Source: an uncultured Polyangiaceae bacterium (GTDB lineage Bacteria; Myxococcota_A; Polyangia; Polyangiales; Houyiibacteriaceae). From it: a stretch of DNA of 13,576 bases. The stretch lies in contig CAMYMX010000034.1 in assembly GCA_947259605.1 (NCBI GenBank), positions 1 to 13,576 of the forward strand. The letters are read 5' to 3'. The notes under the pieces were generated by a model, which saw nothing but the letters and a program-made list of their open reading frames with translations, was not told where the DNA came from and made no database searches. The position numbers and the translations under genes are program-made. Below are positions 1 to 7,495 of the stretch, piece after piece. Every line of letters starts with the position of its first letter. The stretch's first letter is position 1.

Positions 1-538
1 TGTTCTGGCCGTAGGTGATGTCGCAATTGTACGCGCGCTTTTTGACGGGATTGCTCTGCCCCGGGACGACGACGCCGGTGCTCAGACCCAGGAATCCGTA
101 GAGCTTGCCCATCCACTCGGCGTCACGACTCGCGAGGTAGTCGTTGACGGTCACGACGTGAACGCCCTTGCCTTCGAGCCCGTTCAGGTAGCAGGCGAGC
201 GTGGCGACGAGCGTCTTGCCTTCGCCTGTTTTCATTTCGGCGATCTTGCCCTGGTGCAGGACGATGCCGCCCACTAGCTGAACGTCGTAGTGGCGCATTC
301 CGAGGACGCGCTTGCCGGCCTCCCGTGCTACCGCGAAAGAGGGAACGAGCAAATCATCGAGCGGAGCGCCGTTGTCGAGTTGCTGCCTGAACTCGGCGGT
401 CTTACCGCGTAGCTGAGCATCCGACAGCTTCTGCATCTCGCCTTCGAGCGCCGAAATGGCAGCAACCGTGGGTCGCATGCGTTTCACCTCGCGCTCGTGC
501 TTGGTGCCGAGGACCTTCTTCAGGACGGAATTGAACAC
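1..538 (-). CDS. secA: Protein translocase subunit SecA, N-terminal part (runs off the window)
   Basis: SecA is the ATPase motor that drives unfolded preproteins through the SecYEG channel in the inner membrane. The first 179 residues are visible, beginning MFNSVLKKVLGTKHERE. The Q-motif region RHYDVQLVGG lies near residues 82-91, and the Walker A segment MKTGEGKTLV at about 102-111 is the SecA signature with its catalytic lysine. HVVTVNDYLASRDAEWM follows at about 127-143, then CDITYGQN at the window edge, where the family continues into the NEFGFDYLRDN block. The start is GTG at 538; it gives the normal SecA N-terminus, and I see no strong Shine-Dalgarno. The gene lies 42 nt downstream of the 499-residue membrane protein on the same strand, so the two may be co-transcribed. 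The 3' part, with the second nucleotide-binding fold and any C-terminal zinc tail, is outside the window. Identification is near certain. Confidence 0.97.
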   Translation of the reverse strand, partial: MFNSVLKKVLGTKHEREVKRMRPTVAAISALEGEMQKLSDAQLRGKTAEFRQQLDNGAPLDDLLVPSFAVAREAGKRVLGMRHYDVQLVGGIVLHQGKIAEMKTGEGKTLVATLACYLNGLEGKGVHVVTVNDYLASRDAEWMGKLYGFLGLSTGVVVPGQSNPVKKRAYNCDITYGQN

Positions 539-580
539 GGCTGCAATCTAGGTCGGCCGGGCGAGCGGCGCAAACGACAG

Positions 581-2080
581 TCAAAACCAACGCTTAGAGA
601 GCGCGAGCACCGCCATCAGCACGAACACCAAGAGCACGAACGCCCAAAGACCGCGGCCAGAGGAAGGCATTTGCGGAGCGGGCGAGGCCACGTCGCCGAG
701 CGAATCGAGCAGGCGGCGCGCGCGCGCTTGTGCAAGAAGCTCGACCCGCAGCAAGACCGCCGCCACGATCAAACCGATGAGAAAGATCAGCGCGGCCGCC
801 AGCCAACGCCGGCGTTCTTGCTCGAGCTCGACGGCTTGGTCGACGCCCAACCGGGAGCTCATCCCAGACCCCACCGCTACGACGTCGAAGCTCGGCACCG
901 CAAACATGGCCGCAATCGCGTCGTCGACCGACGCTTCGGGAAGTGCGTCATCGAGGACCGCCAGGGCAAGTGGATCGAGCCCTCGCCGTTCGGCATCTGC
1001 GAGGACGGACGTCGCCGCAGCCCGTGCCCGTTCGGGGCCGGCCGGGTCGGCGACCACGAAGCTCGAGACGCCAGCGGTGTTGTCCGAAAAGAGATCGGCG
1101 CGAATCTGCAGGCGCCAAACGCCCGGACCTGGAGAGACGAAGTACGGGTTTTCGGGGCCGAGCGAGAGCGCCCGGACCCAGCGGCGGCCTTGAAAGACGT
1201 CGATGAGAACGGCCCGCGGCTCTCCAAGCCGCTGCCAGTCCACGTGGATACGGTCTCCTCTCGCCGAGGTTCGAGCGACGATACCGCCGGGAACCAGGGG
1301 AAGCCGCACTTCACGTGCTCCGAGCAAGGCGCCCTTCGGGTCCAGCGCTTCGACGTCGACGCGGCCTTCGCTGCCTGACACGACGATCGGAAAACGCACG
1401 AATCCGTGGGAAGGCTGAGCTGAGCTCGGCTCCACTTGCACTCCCGCTAGGGATCGCAGCCGCACGCGCACGTCTTGCCCGCCGACCCAGACGGAAAGCA
1501 CGCAGCGAAGCTCGGGAACACAGGCGCCCTCCTCGACGCGAGGGTCGAGCAGCTCGACGGCGGGCCCCGAATTCGACGCGCGAATCGGTCCGAGCTCGTA
1601 CGCCTGAAACGCCGTGACTGTACGCCCGCTCGGCAAGCGGGACTCAATGGATTCGCCAACGTACAGAGTCCGCTTCACAGACACCTCTTGCCCGTCGATC
1701 TCGGCCGTCGCCAGCAACGACAGCGGTCCGCCGAGCCCGCTCGGGATGGAAAGCTGCCCCTCCCTTCCGTGAACGAGCGACAGGGCGAGCTCGGTGCTGG
1801 CGAGCGGCATCCCCGCTGCATTCCGAAGCTCGACGACGACCGGCGGAGAAGCGACGACCGTGTAGCCCGCGTCGTCTTCAGCGAGTTGCCATGCGCGCAG
1901 GCCGATCGTCGTGCCGGGACGCGCCACGACGGGTGCGCTGAAACGAAGATCAGGAATCGGCGACGGGGCGCCGGAGATCCAAAGCGCCGCGAGGATGAGC
2001 GTGGCGAGCAGAGGCGACAGTCGAATGGCCAACGAAAATCGGTCGATTTGTGGGTCCTGCTTCGCCATGGGGATGGACAA
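581..2080 (-). CDS. Membrane-anchored protein of unknown function with macroglobulin-like (MG2-like) beta domain
   Basis: I do not recognise this 499-residue protein. Visible architecture: a hydrophobic N-terminal helix (about 16-38, a signal anchor or uncleaved signal); a long beta-rich region (about 45-345); a helical linker (about 348-425); a transmembrane helix (about 426-445); a short basic and proline-rich loop; and a last hydrophobic helix (about 477-494) ending SKRWF. The segment at about 48-141, with VARPGTTIGLRAW, then PVVVELRNAAGMPLA, then a G-x-L-S-I-P turn and a closing TLYVG strand, resembles the MG2 or bacterial Ig-like domains of alpha-2-macroglobulin-type proteins. Two cysteines (C187, C193) could form a small disulfide loop if this region is periplasmic. 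Start: TTG at 2080, with GGAG only 1 nt away, or ATG at 2068 (MAKQDPQ), with GGAG 13 nt away; neither is ideal. It lies directly upstream of secA and divergent from fur. The domain call is inference from strand pattern. Confidence 0.85.
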   Translation of the reverse strand: MSIPMAKQDPQIDRFSLAIRLSPLLATLILAALWISGAPSPIPDLRFSAPVVARPGTTIGLRAWQLAEDDAGYTVVASPPVVVELRNAAGMPLASTELALSLVHGREGQLSIPSGLGGPLSLLATAEIDGQEVSVKRTLYVGESIESRLPSGRTVTAFQAYELGPIRASNSGPAVELLDPRVEEGACVPELRCVLSVWVGGQDVRVRLRSLAGVQVEPSSAQPSHGFVRFPIVVSGSEGRVDVEALDPKGALLGAREVRLPLVPGGIVARTSARGDRIHVDWQRLGEPRAVLIDVFQGRRWVRALSLGPENPYFVSPGPGVWRLQIRADLFSDNTAGVSSFVVADPAGPERARAAATSVLADAERRGLDPLALAVLDDALPEASVDDAIAAMFAVPSFDVVAVGSGMSSRLGVDQAVELEQERRRWLAAALIFLIGLIVAAVLLRVELLAQARARRLLDSLGDVASPAPQMPSSGRGLWAFVLLVFVLMAVLALSKRWF

Positions 2081-2122
2081 ACTCCGGATGTTACCTTAGG
2101 AGACCTGGTGTAGAGAGCACGA

Positions 2123-2581
2123 ATGGGAGCCACCGCCGAACACGACGTCGAGCAACTCCGTGCTCGCCTGAACGAGTACATGAGCAAGCACGGGCTCCGG
2201 TCGACCGAACAGCGGCGCCTGGTGACCGAGATGTTTTTCGCCAGCTCCGACCATCTCTCGATCGAGGAGTTGCTCGAGCAGGTGCGGCTCGAAGAGCCGA
2301 AAATCGGCTACGCGACGGTCTATCGAACGCTCAAGCTCCTGAAGGACTGCGGGCTCGCCTTCGAACGTCACTTCGGCGACGGGGTGTCCCGCTACGAAGT
2401 TGCCTGGGCCGACGAACATCACGACCACATGATCTGCCTCGAGTGCGAAAAGATCGTCGAGTTCGAAGACGACGCCATCGAGGACCTCCAACACAAGGTG
2501 TCCTCGAGGCTTGGCTTCAAGCTCGTTCGCCACAAGCTCGAGCTTTACGGCGTTTGCGCGGACTGCCAGGCCAAGGCCTAG
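2123..2581 (+). CDS. fur: Ferric uptake regulator, Fur family
   Basis: A metal-dependent repressor of 152 residues, the usual Fur length. The winged-helix N-terminus carries LRSTEQRRLVTEMF (about 25-38) and the recognition helix GYATVYRTLKLL (about 62-73). The dimerisation domain has the HHDH metal motif at 99-102, then MICLEC with the first CxxC (C105, C108), IVEFEDDAIE at 111-120, H137, and the second CxxC (C145, C148), the structural-zinc arrangement. HHDHMICLEC followed by IVEF is closer to true Fur than to PerR, Zur or Irr, so iron is the most likely co-repressor, though metal choice cannot be proved from sequence. The ATG is preceded by a purine-rich stretch (tagagagc); M20 is a less likely internal start because it would remove part of the first helix. 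The gene stands alone: divergent from the 499-residue protein and convergent, across 27 bp, with the acyl-CoA dehydrogenase. Confidence 0.93.
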   Translation: MGATAEHDVEQLRARLNEYMSKHGLRSTEQRRLVTEMFFASSDHLSIEELLEQVRLEEPKIGYATVYRTLKLLKDCGLAFERHFGDGVSRYEVAWADEHHDHMICLECEKIVEFEDDAIEDLQHKVSSRLGFKLVRHKLELYGVCADCQAKA

Positions 2582-2608
2582 AACCGACAGCGGCGTACGC
2601 GCTCGGGA

Positions 2609-4450
2609 TCAGACGGTGGCGAACGCTTCGTCCGGGATTTCGACGGGGAGCGTGTCGATGGCGCTCAGTCGCTTGACGCGGCTAGGCAAGGTGGTGAGAA
2701 CATTGTTCGCAAAGTACTGCGCCGCGAACTTCTTGCCCATGTAGAACGCGTGGTCCGGGTGATTTTCAGAAATTTCCGGCAGCTTCTTCAATGCGATGGA
2801 CGCTTGGTCTAGAAGCAGCCAACCGACCGCGAGCTCACTCATGATGACGAGAAAGTCCTCGGCTGCGAGGGGAATGTGCTCGACCTTGCCGCCCTTCAAC
2901 CAGCCGATGAACTGCAGGACCGATGCAGCCACCGCTTCGTGTGCGTTCTGCAGGTGTCCGACGCCCTCTTTGAGCTCGGGCACGTCCTTGTTCTCGGTGA
3001 TGAAATTTTGGATGTCGGTCAGGAACGCCTGAGTGTTGGCACCACCGCCTTGGCCGAGCTTTCGGCTCACCAAATCCATCGACTGGATGAAGTTGGTGCC
3101 TTCGTAGATCTGGAAGATCTTCGAGTCGCGGCAGTACTGCTCCACCGGGTAGTCCTTCAGGTAGCCGTGGCCCCCGTAGACTTGAATCGCTCGGCTCGAC
3201 ACCTCGAACGCTGCATCGGTGCCATAGGCTTTCACCAGCGGTGTGAGGAGATCGACCTGACCTTTGTGGTAGGCCTCGGACTCGTCGTCCTTGCCCTGCG
3301 TCGCGCGCAAGCGATCTCCGTGGTTGGAGAGCTTCATCACGAGCGCACGGACGCCCTCGACGCGGGCCTTCATGCCCAGAAGGTCTCGGCGGATGTTTGG
3401 ATGCTCGAGGATCGGAACGCGGGGAGCGTTGGCGTCTTTGAACTGTTTGACGCTCGCGCCTTGTTTGCGCTCGCGCGCGTATTCGAGCGCGCTGAGGTAC
3501 GCGGCCGAGGCGACCGAGAGGCCTTGGATGCCGACGCCAATGCGGGCCGCGTTCATCATGTGGAACATTTGGCGAATGCCCTGGTGCTCGACGCCGCCGA
3601 CCACCTCTCCGATGCATCCACCTTCGTCGCCGAAGTTCATCACGCAGGTAGCCGACCCGTTGATGCCCATCTTGTGCTCGATCGAAGGCACCGTGACGTC
3701 GTTGCCGTCTCCAAGCGAGCCGTCCTCGTTGATTCGGACCCGAGGCACGATGAACAGCGAAAGACCTTTGGTGCCAGCCTCTGCGCCTTCGATACGCGCG
3801 AGAACCAAGTGGATGACGTTCTCGCCGAGATCGTTGTCGCCACCGCTGATGAAGATCTTGGTACCCTGGACGCTGTAGGTGCCGTCGTCGTTTCGGCTGG
3901 CGCCGCTCGACGCGGAGCCGACGTCGGAGCCGGCATGCGGCTCGGTGAGACACATGGTCCCCGTCCATTCGCCGCTCAGCATCTTTGGAACGTATTTCTT
4001 CTTCTGCTCCTCGGTGCCGAACTCCAAGAGGAGGTCCGCGGCGGTCAAACTGAGGCCGGTGTACATCGTGAACGCCGTGTTTGCGCCACAAAGCATTTCC
4101 TCGACGAAAGAGCCGACCATGCTGGGCGCGTCTTGGCCGCCCCAACGCGAAGGAGCTGCGACCGTTCGCCAGCCCGCTTCCCAGAGCTTGTCCCATGCAC
4201 CCTTGAACCCGTCGGGCGTGATCACACGTCCGTCTTCGATTCTGCAGCCCTGTTCGTCACCGCTAGAGTTGAGCGGGCCAATCACGTCGCAAACGAAACG
4301 GTAGACTTCGTCCAAGACCATGTCGCACTCTCCGGCGCCCCACTCGGCGAAGGGTTCCTTCCCGAGGACGGACTGCAGTTCGAACTGCTCGAAAAACAGG
4401 AACCGAAAGTCTCGTAGATCCGCACGGTAGCGATTCAGTGCTTGTGCCAC
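2609..4450 (-). CDS. Large acyl-CoA dehydrogenase (FadE5/DmdC type, with C-terminal extension)
   Basis: An FAD-dependent enzyme that introduces the alpha-beta double bond into acyl-CoA thioesters, passing electrons to electron-transfer flavoprotein. From the preferred start it has 613 residues, far longer than the roughly 380 of classical members. Visible landmarks: N-terminal helix ALNRYRADLRDFRFLFFEQF; the FAD/substrate segment MCLTEPHAGSD (about 166-176); ISGGDND (about 201-207); YGGHGYLKDYP (about 425-435); and IYEGTNFIQ (about 448-456), whose glutamate (E450) is the catalytic base position in the FadE5/DmdC branch. The last 120 or so residues form the extra helical domain typical of this branch. 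Start choice: GTG at 4450 has GGAGG exactly 5 nt upstream (4456-4460) and gives the usual family N-terminus (AQALNRYRADL). The further upstream start at 4477 adds MTCSELEAD and has no comparable ribosome site. Single gene, divergent from argS. Chain-length preference cannot be told. Confidence 0.93.
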   Translation of the reverse strand: MAQALNRYRADLRDFRFLFFEQFELQSVLGKEPFAEWGAGECDMVLDEVYRFVCDVIGPLNSSGDEQGCRIEDGRVITPDGFKGAWDKLWEAGWRTVAAPSRWGGQDAPSMVGSFVEEMLCGANTAFTMYTGLSLTAADLLLEFGTEEQKKKYVPKMLSGEWTGTMCLTEPHAGSDVGSASSGASRNDDGTYSVQGTKIFISGGDNDLGENVIHLVLARIEGAEAGTKGLSLFIVPRVRINEDGSLGDGNDVTVPSIEHKMGINGSATCVMNFGDEGGCIGEVVGGVEHQGIRQMFHMMNAARIGVGIQGLSVASAAYLSALEYARERKQGASVKQFKDANAPRVPILEHPNIRRDLLGMKARVEGVRALVMKLSNHGDRLRATQGKDDESEAYHKGQVDLLTPLVKAYGTDAAFEVSSRAIQVYGGHGYLKDYPVEQYCRDSKIFQIYEGTNFIQSMDLVSRKLGQGGGANTQAFLTDIQNFITENKDVPELKEGVGHLQNAHEAVAASVLQFIGWLKGGKVEHIPLAAEDFLVIMSELAVGWLLLDQASIALKKLPEISENHPDHAFYMGKKFAAQYFANNVLTTLPSRVKRLSAIDTLPVEIPDEAFATV

Positions 4451-4455
4451 GTCTG

Positions 4456-4460
4456 CCTCC
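4456..4460 (-). promoter_or_regulatory. Shine-Dalgarno GGAGG deciding the acyl-CoA dehydrogenase start
   Basis: On the minus strand GGAGG is separated by CAGAC (5 nt) from GTG at 4450. This is the strongest ribosome site near the gene and supports a start nine codons downstream of the longest open frame. Confidence 0.75.
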
Positions 4461-4532
4461 AACTCTGAGCAGGTCACCCTCGGACATCGGCGCGTGATTA
4501 CGTGACGAGGCCCTGATGGATGCCGGCTGTAA

Positions 4533-4558
4533 GAAAAGTGAGGTCACCTCGCCTTTTC
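4533..4558. promoter_or_regulatory. 26-bp inverted repeat in the acyl-CoA dehydrogenase/argS divergent region (candidate operator)
   Basis: The left arm reads GAAAAG-T-GAGGT and the right arm is its near-perfect inverse (ACCTC-GC-CTTTTC) around a single central C at 4545; only the T/GC step between the two blocks breaks symmetry. On the minus strand a TTGACG hexamer (4558-4563) abuts the repeat. A -10 at normal spacing would fall on CACTTT (4535-4540), a poor match. No gene ends here, so a terminator role is unlikely. I infer an operator for a dimeric regulator of the dehydrogenase. The regulator is not in the window, unless Fur acts here, and the repeat does not resemble a Fur box. Confidence 0.45.
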
Positions 4559-4618
4559 GTCAAGGAGCCGATAGCCCTATTCGCGGGTGCGATTCCTCAC
4601 AAACCCAGCAATCCAGGC

Positions 4619-4633
4619 GATCGGGGACCGATC
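4619..4633. repeat. Short perfect inverted repeat 5' of argS
   Basis: GATCGG and CCGATC flank a GGA spacer, 46 bp before the argS ATG. It could be a hairpin in the argS leader or a small operator. I see no T-box-like, anti-terminator or leader-peptide features around it, and the rest of the 229-bp divergent region holds no open frame that I would defend. Confidence 0.35.
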
Positions 4634-4679
4634 CTCCTCGAGCTGGCGCTGACGCTGCCTAGCTCGTAAGCCTCCGCCC

Positions 4680-6440
4680 ATGCTCCTCGAGCGCTACCTG
4701 GAATCCCTGGGCTCCAAAGCCATTGCAGAGGCGCTCGACCTCGATGGCCCCCGGCCCGCGCTGATTCGGCCTACGCAGGATGCCAAGTTTGGCGACTTTC
4801 AGATCAATGGCGCGATGCCGCTTGCAAAGGAGCTGAGGAAGCCCCCTCGCGAGCTAGCTCAACCGATTGCGGAGGCCTTGGCGGGCATCGATGCCATCGA
4901 AAAAGCCGAAGTCGCCGGGCCTGGTTTCGTCAACATTCACCTCGCGCCCGCGTGGATCGGCGCGAAGCTCACCGACGCACTTCGTGATACCGAGAGAGAC
5001 GGGGTGCCGGCCGTCGCAGACGTCTCCAAAATCGTCATCGACTTCTCGAGCCCAAACATCGCCAAGCAGATGCACGTGGGGCACTTGCGTTCGACCATCA
5101 TCGGCGACGCGATCGCGCGCATTCTGTCGTTCATGGGCCACGAGGTCATTCGAGACAATCACATCGGAGACTGGGGGACGCAGTTTGGGCTGTTGATCGT
5201 GGGAATGCGTGAGTGGGGGGACGAAACGGCTCTGCAGTCGGACCCGATCAAGGAGCTCGAGCGCGTGTACAAGCTCGCGTCCGAACGGGCCGGCAAGGAC
5301 GACGACTTTGCCGGGCGCGCACGCGCTGAGTTGGCGAAGCTGCAAAGTGGCGACCAACGAAACCTCGAGCTCTGGAAGCATTTTGTGGAAGTGAGCCGCG
5401 GCTCTCTCGACGCGTTGTACGCCGAGCTCGACGTATCCTTTGACCTTTGGCTCGGCGAAAGCGCATACCACGATGCGCTCCCCGGCATCGTGGACGACCT
5501 TCTCGAGCGAGGTATCGCGCGCGAGGACGACGGTGCGGTGTGCGTCTTTTGGGGCGAGATCGATGGAGCACCGAAATCGCTTCGCAAGCAGAAGACGCCG
5601 TTCATCATCCGAAAGAAAGACGGCGCGTTTCTTTATTCTACGACCGATATCGCCACGGTGCAGCACCGCAAGCGGCAGCTCCACGCTGACCGGGCGCTCT
5701 ATGTCGTCGACAATCGCCAGTCACTTCACTTTCAACAGCTCTTTGCGGTGATGAGCTTGCTGGACGCCGACATGCAGCTCGAACACATCGGTTTCGGCAC
5801 GGTGCTCGGCAAAGATGGGAAACCCTTGCGGACGCGCGATGCCAGCGGCGAGGTGATCACACTCGCATCGCTCCTACAGGAGGCGAAGGACCGCGCGCGA
5901 CAAAGAATCGACGAAGGGATTTCGGAGGGGCGACTCCGAGTCCAGCCCGAGGAAATCGACGAGGTGTCGCGGCAGGTCGGAATCGGCGCGGTGAAGTACG
6001 CCGACCTTCGGCAGAACCGACTCAGCGACTATCAATTCGACTGGGACAAAATGATCTCGTTCCAGGGCAACGCCGGCCCCTATCTGCAATATGCGTACGC
6101 GCGTTGCGCGTCGATCTTCGCCAAGGGCGGGCTCGACATGGATGCGATTTCGGGTAGCGCGACCATCACCCTCGATACGCGGGCCGAGCAAACCCTCGGC
6201 AAGCACTTGCTGCGCTTTGCCGACGTCGTGTACCAGGCGGGCGCAACCAGCCAGCCCCATTTGATTTGTGAGCACCTCTACGAGCTGGCGCGCGCGTTCA
6301 ATGGCTTCTACGCGGAATGCCCCGTGCTCGACGCCGACGGCCCGACGCGAGAAAGCCGCCTTGGCTTGACCGCGTTGACCGCCCGGCAGATCCGCCGCGG
6401 GCTCGGGCTCGTCGGCATCGGCGTCGTCGATCGCATGTAG
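4680..6440 (+). CDS. argS: Arginyl-tRNA synthetase
   Basis: A class I aminoacyl-tRNA synthetase that charges tRNA-Arg with arginine, using ATP and requiring bound tRNA for activation. At 586 residues it has family length. The N-terminal Add1 domain includes FGDFQINGAMPLAK (about 37-50) and GPGFVNIHL (about 80-88). The catalytic core shows DFSSPNIAKQMHVGHLRST (about 121-139), whose HVGH (132-135) is the class I HIGH motif, then IGDAI and DNHIGDWGTQFG. FGTVLGKDGKPLRTR (about 371-385) occupies the place of KMSKS, which this family generally lacks in canonical form. The C-terminal anticodon-binding helical domain ends GIGVVDRM, the normal terminus. The ATG at 4680 gives the expected N-terminus, but I see no clear Shine-Dalgarno before it. 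The esterase follows after 41 nt on the same strand and might share the transcript. Nothing in the core appears degraded. Confidence 0.97.
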   Translation: MLLERYLESLGSKAIAEALDLDGPRPALIRPTQDAKFGDFQINGAMPLAKELRKPPRELAQPIAEALAGIDAIEKAEVAGPGFVNIHLAPAWIGAKLTDALRDTERDGVPAVADVSKIVIDFSSPNIAKQMHVGHLRSTIIGDAIARILSFMGHEVIRDNHIGDWGTQFGLLIVGMREWGDETALQSDPIKELERVYKLASERAGKDDDFAGRARAELAKLQSGDQRNLELWKHFVEVSRGSLDALYAELDVSFDLWLGESAYHDALPGIVDDLLERGIAREDDGAVCVFWGEIDGAPKSLRKQKTPFIIRKKDGAFLYSTTDIATVQHRKRQLHADRALYVVDNRQSLHFQQLFAVMSLLDADMQLEHIGFGTVLGKDGKPLRTRDASGEVITLASLLQEAKDRARQRIDEGISEGRLRVQPEEIDEVSRQVGIGAVKYADLRQNRLSDYQFDWDKMISFQGNAGPYLQYAYARCASIFAKGGLDMDAISGSATITLDTRAEQTLGKHLLRFADVVYQAGATSQPHLICEHLYELARAFNGFYAECPVLDADGPTRESRLGLTALTARQIRRGLGLVGIGVVDRM

Positions 6441-6481
6441 CAAAATCAGGCTATTTCCCGTCGCGGCAGCGCGAGTGTGCT

Positions 6482-7495
6482 ATGCGAAGCCCGTCAATGA
6501 AGGGCCGCGTCGTTCGAACATCCCATGAGAGTCTCTGTCTGCGCGACAATCCGCTCGGAGACCCCTACGAACGGGAGCTGTACGTCTATTTGCCGCCGCA
6601 ATATGACGGGACGCGCCGATTCCCCGTGGTAATGATGCTCGCCGGTTTCGGCTCGACCAATCATTCGATCGTGGGCTGGAGCCCATGGAAGCCGAACAGC
6701 ATCGAGCTCTTCGACCGGCTCATCACCGAAGGGAAGTGCAAGCCGGCAATTCTCGTGCTTCCGGACTGCTTCAACCGATGGGGCGGCTCGCAGTTCATCG
6801 ATTCGGAGGGGACCGGGCGCTACCAGACGTATCTCGCCGAAGAAGTCTTTCCGTTCGTCGACGCGGAATTCCAAACGATCCCGGCCCGTGAGGGGCGTGC
6901 CGTCGTAGGGCGCTCCTCGGGCGGCTTCGGCGCGATGCGCCTCGGGATGGACCGCCCCGAGCTGCTGTCCGTCATTGGCAGTCACGCGGGGGATGCCGCC
7001 TTCGAGGTCAGCATGCGGCCGATGCTCACGAGCGCTGCAATCGCGATTGACTTGGCGGGCGGCCTCGACACCTTCGCTCGAGAGATCCCCGTGGCCGGGC
7101 CCGAGAATGCAACCCAGTTCGACGCGATCTTCGTCCTCGCAGCTGCCGCCGCGTATTCGCCCGATCCGACGGCCTTCCCCTTTGCGCAGATCCCCATGAA
7201 CCCAGCGACGGGAGAGCTCCGAGACGATGTCTGGGCAACTTGGCTCGAGCAGGATCCCTTGGAGCGAATCGACCGCTCCGCAGAGGCTTTGCGAACAATG
7301 TCGCTTATTTACGTCGATGCAGGCAACAGGGATGAGCACGGGCTACACTTCGCAGCGCGGGCGCTCAGCGATGCACTCAGCCAGCGTGGGTTGCCGGTTC
7401 GATACGAGGAGTTCGACGGTGGACACCGCGGCACCTCGTGGCGCTACGAAATTTCGCTACCGCAGATCGTTGAAGCACTTCGAGGACCCGAATGA
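6482..7495 (+). CDS. Alpha/beta-hydrolase esterase (esterase D / Fes-like family)
   Basis: A predicted serine esterase of 337 residues; the natural ester is unknown. Landmarks: an N-terminal strand region LYVYLPPQYDG (about 33-43) typical of the putative-esterase family; PVVMMLAGFGS (about 48-58) supplying the oxyanion-hole region; the nucleophile elbow GRSSGGFGAM at 143-152, with S145 in GxSxG; a probable acid in VDAGNRDEHG (D284); and the catalytic histidine in EFDGGHRG (H315). No signal peptide is visible, so it is probably cytoplasmic, unlike secreted mycolyltransferase or feruloyl relatives. Start: ATG at 6482 or ATG at 6497 (MKGRVVRTS); the second has GAAG 7 nt upstream and fits the family's usual beginning, so it is a serious alternative. 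The frame is open further upstream into argS, but that extension has no homologous look. The stop overlaps the next start as ATGA, implying translational coupling. Confidence 0.88.
   Translation: MRSPSMKGRVVRTSHESLCLRDNPLGDPYERELYVYLPPQYDGTRRFPVVMMLAGFGSTNHSIVGWSPWKPNSIELFDRLITEGKCKPAILVLPDCFNRWGGSQFIDSEGTGRYQTYLAEEVFPFVDAEFQTIPAREGRAVVGRSSGGFGAMRLGMDRPELLSVIGSHAGDAAFEVSMRPMLTSAAIAIDLAGGLDTFAREIPVAGPENATQFDAIFVLAAAAAYSPDPTAFPFAQIPMNPATGELRDDVWATWLEQDPLERIDRSAEALRTMSLIYVDAGNRDEHGLHFAARALSDALSQRGLPVRYEEFDGGHRGTSWRYEISLPQIVEALRGPE

Noticed and set aside
497..1378. A 293-codon plus-strand frame opposite the membrane protein and running into secA
   Set aside because: The translation is rich in Arg, His, Asp and Pro with no domain, the usual look of an antisense shadow; it would overlap the secA start.
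2593..2600. GCGTACGC palindrome between the fur and dehydrogenase stops as a terminator
   Set aside because: It is eight bases with no loop room and no T-run; too weak to call.
2876..4417. A 513-codon open frame on the plus strand opposite the acyl-CoA dehydrogenase
   Set aside because: It mirrors the dehydrogenase codon frame, as expected in high-GC DNA, and its translation shows no family motif. The dehydrogenase on the other strand has all its catalytic landmarks.
4680..6440. Absence of a canonical KMSKS in argS as a sign of a defective enzyme
   Set aside because: Most ArgS proteins lack canonical KMSKS; the LGKDGKPLRTR segment is in the expected place.
6317..6481. Upstream extension of the esterase into argS
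   Set aside because: The frame is open, but the extra residues are Arg/Pro-rich with no esterase character and overlap the argS C-terminus.
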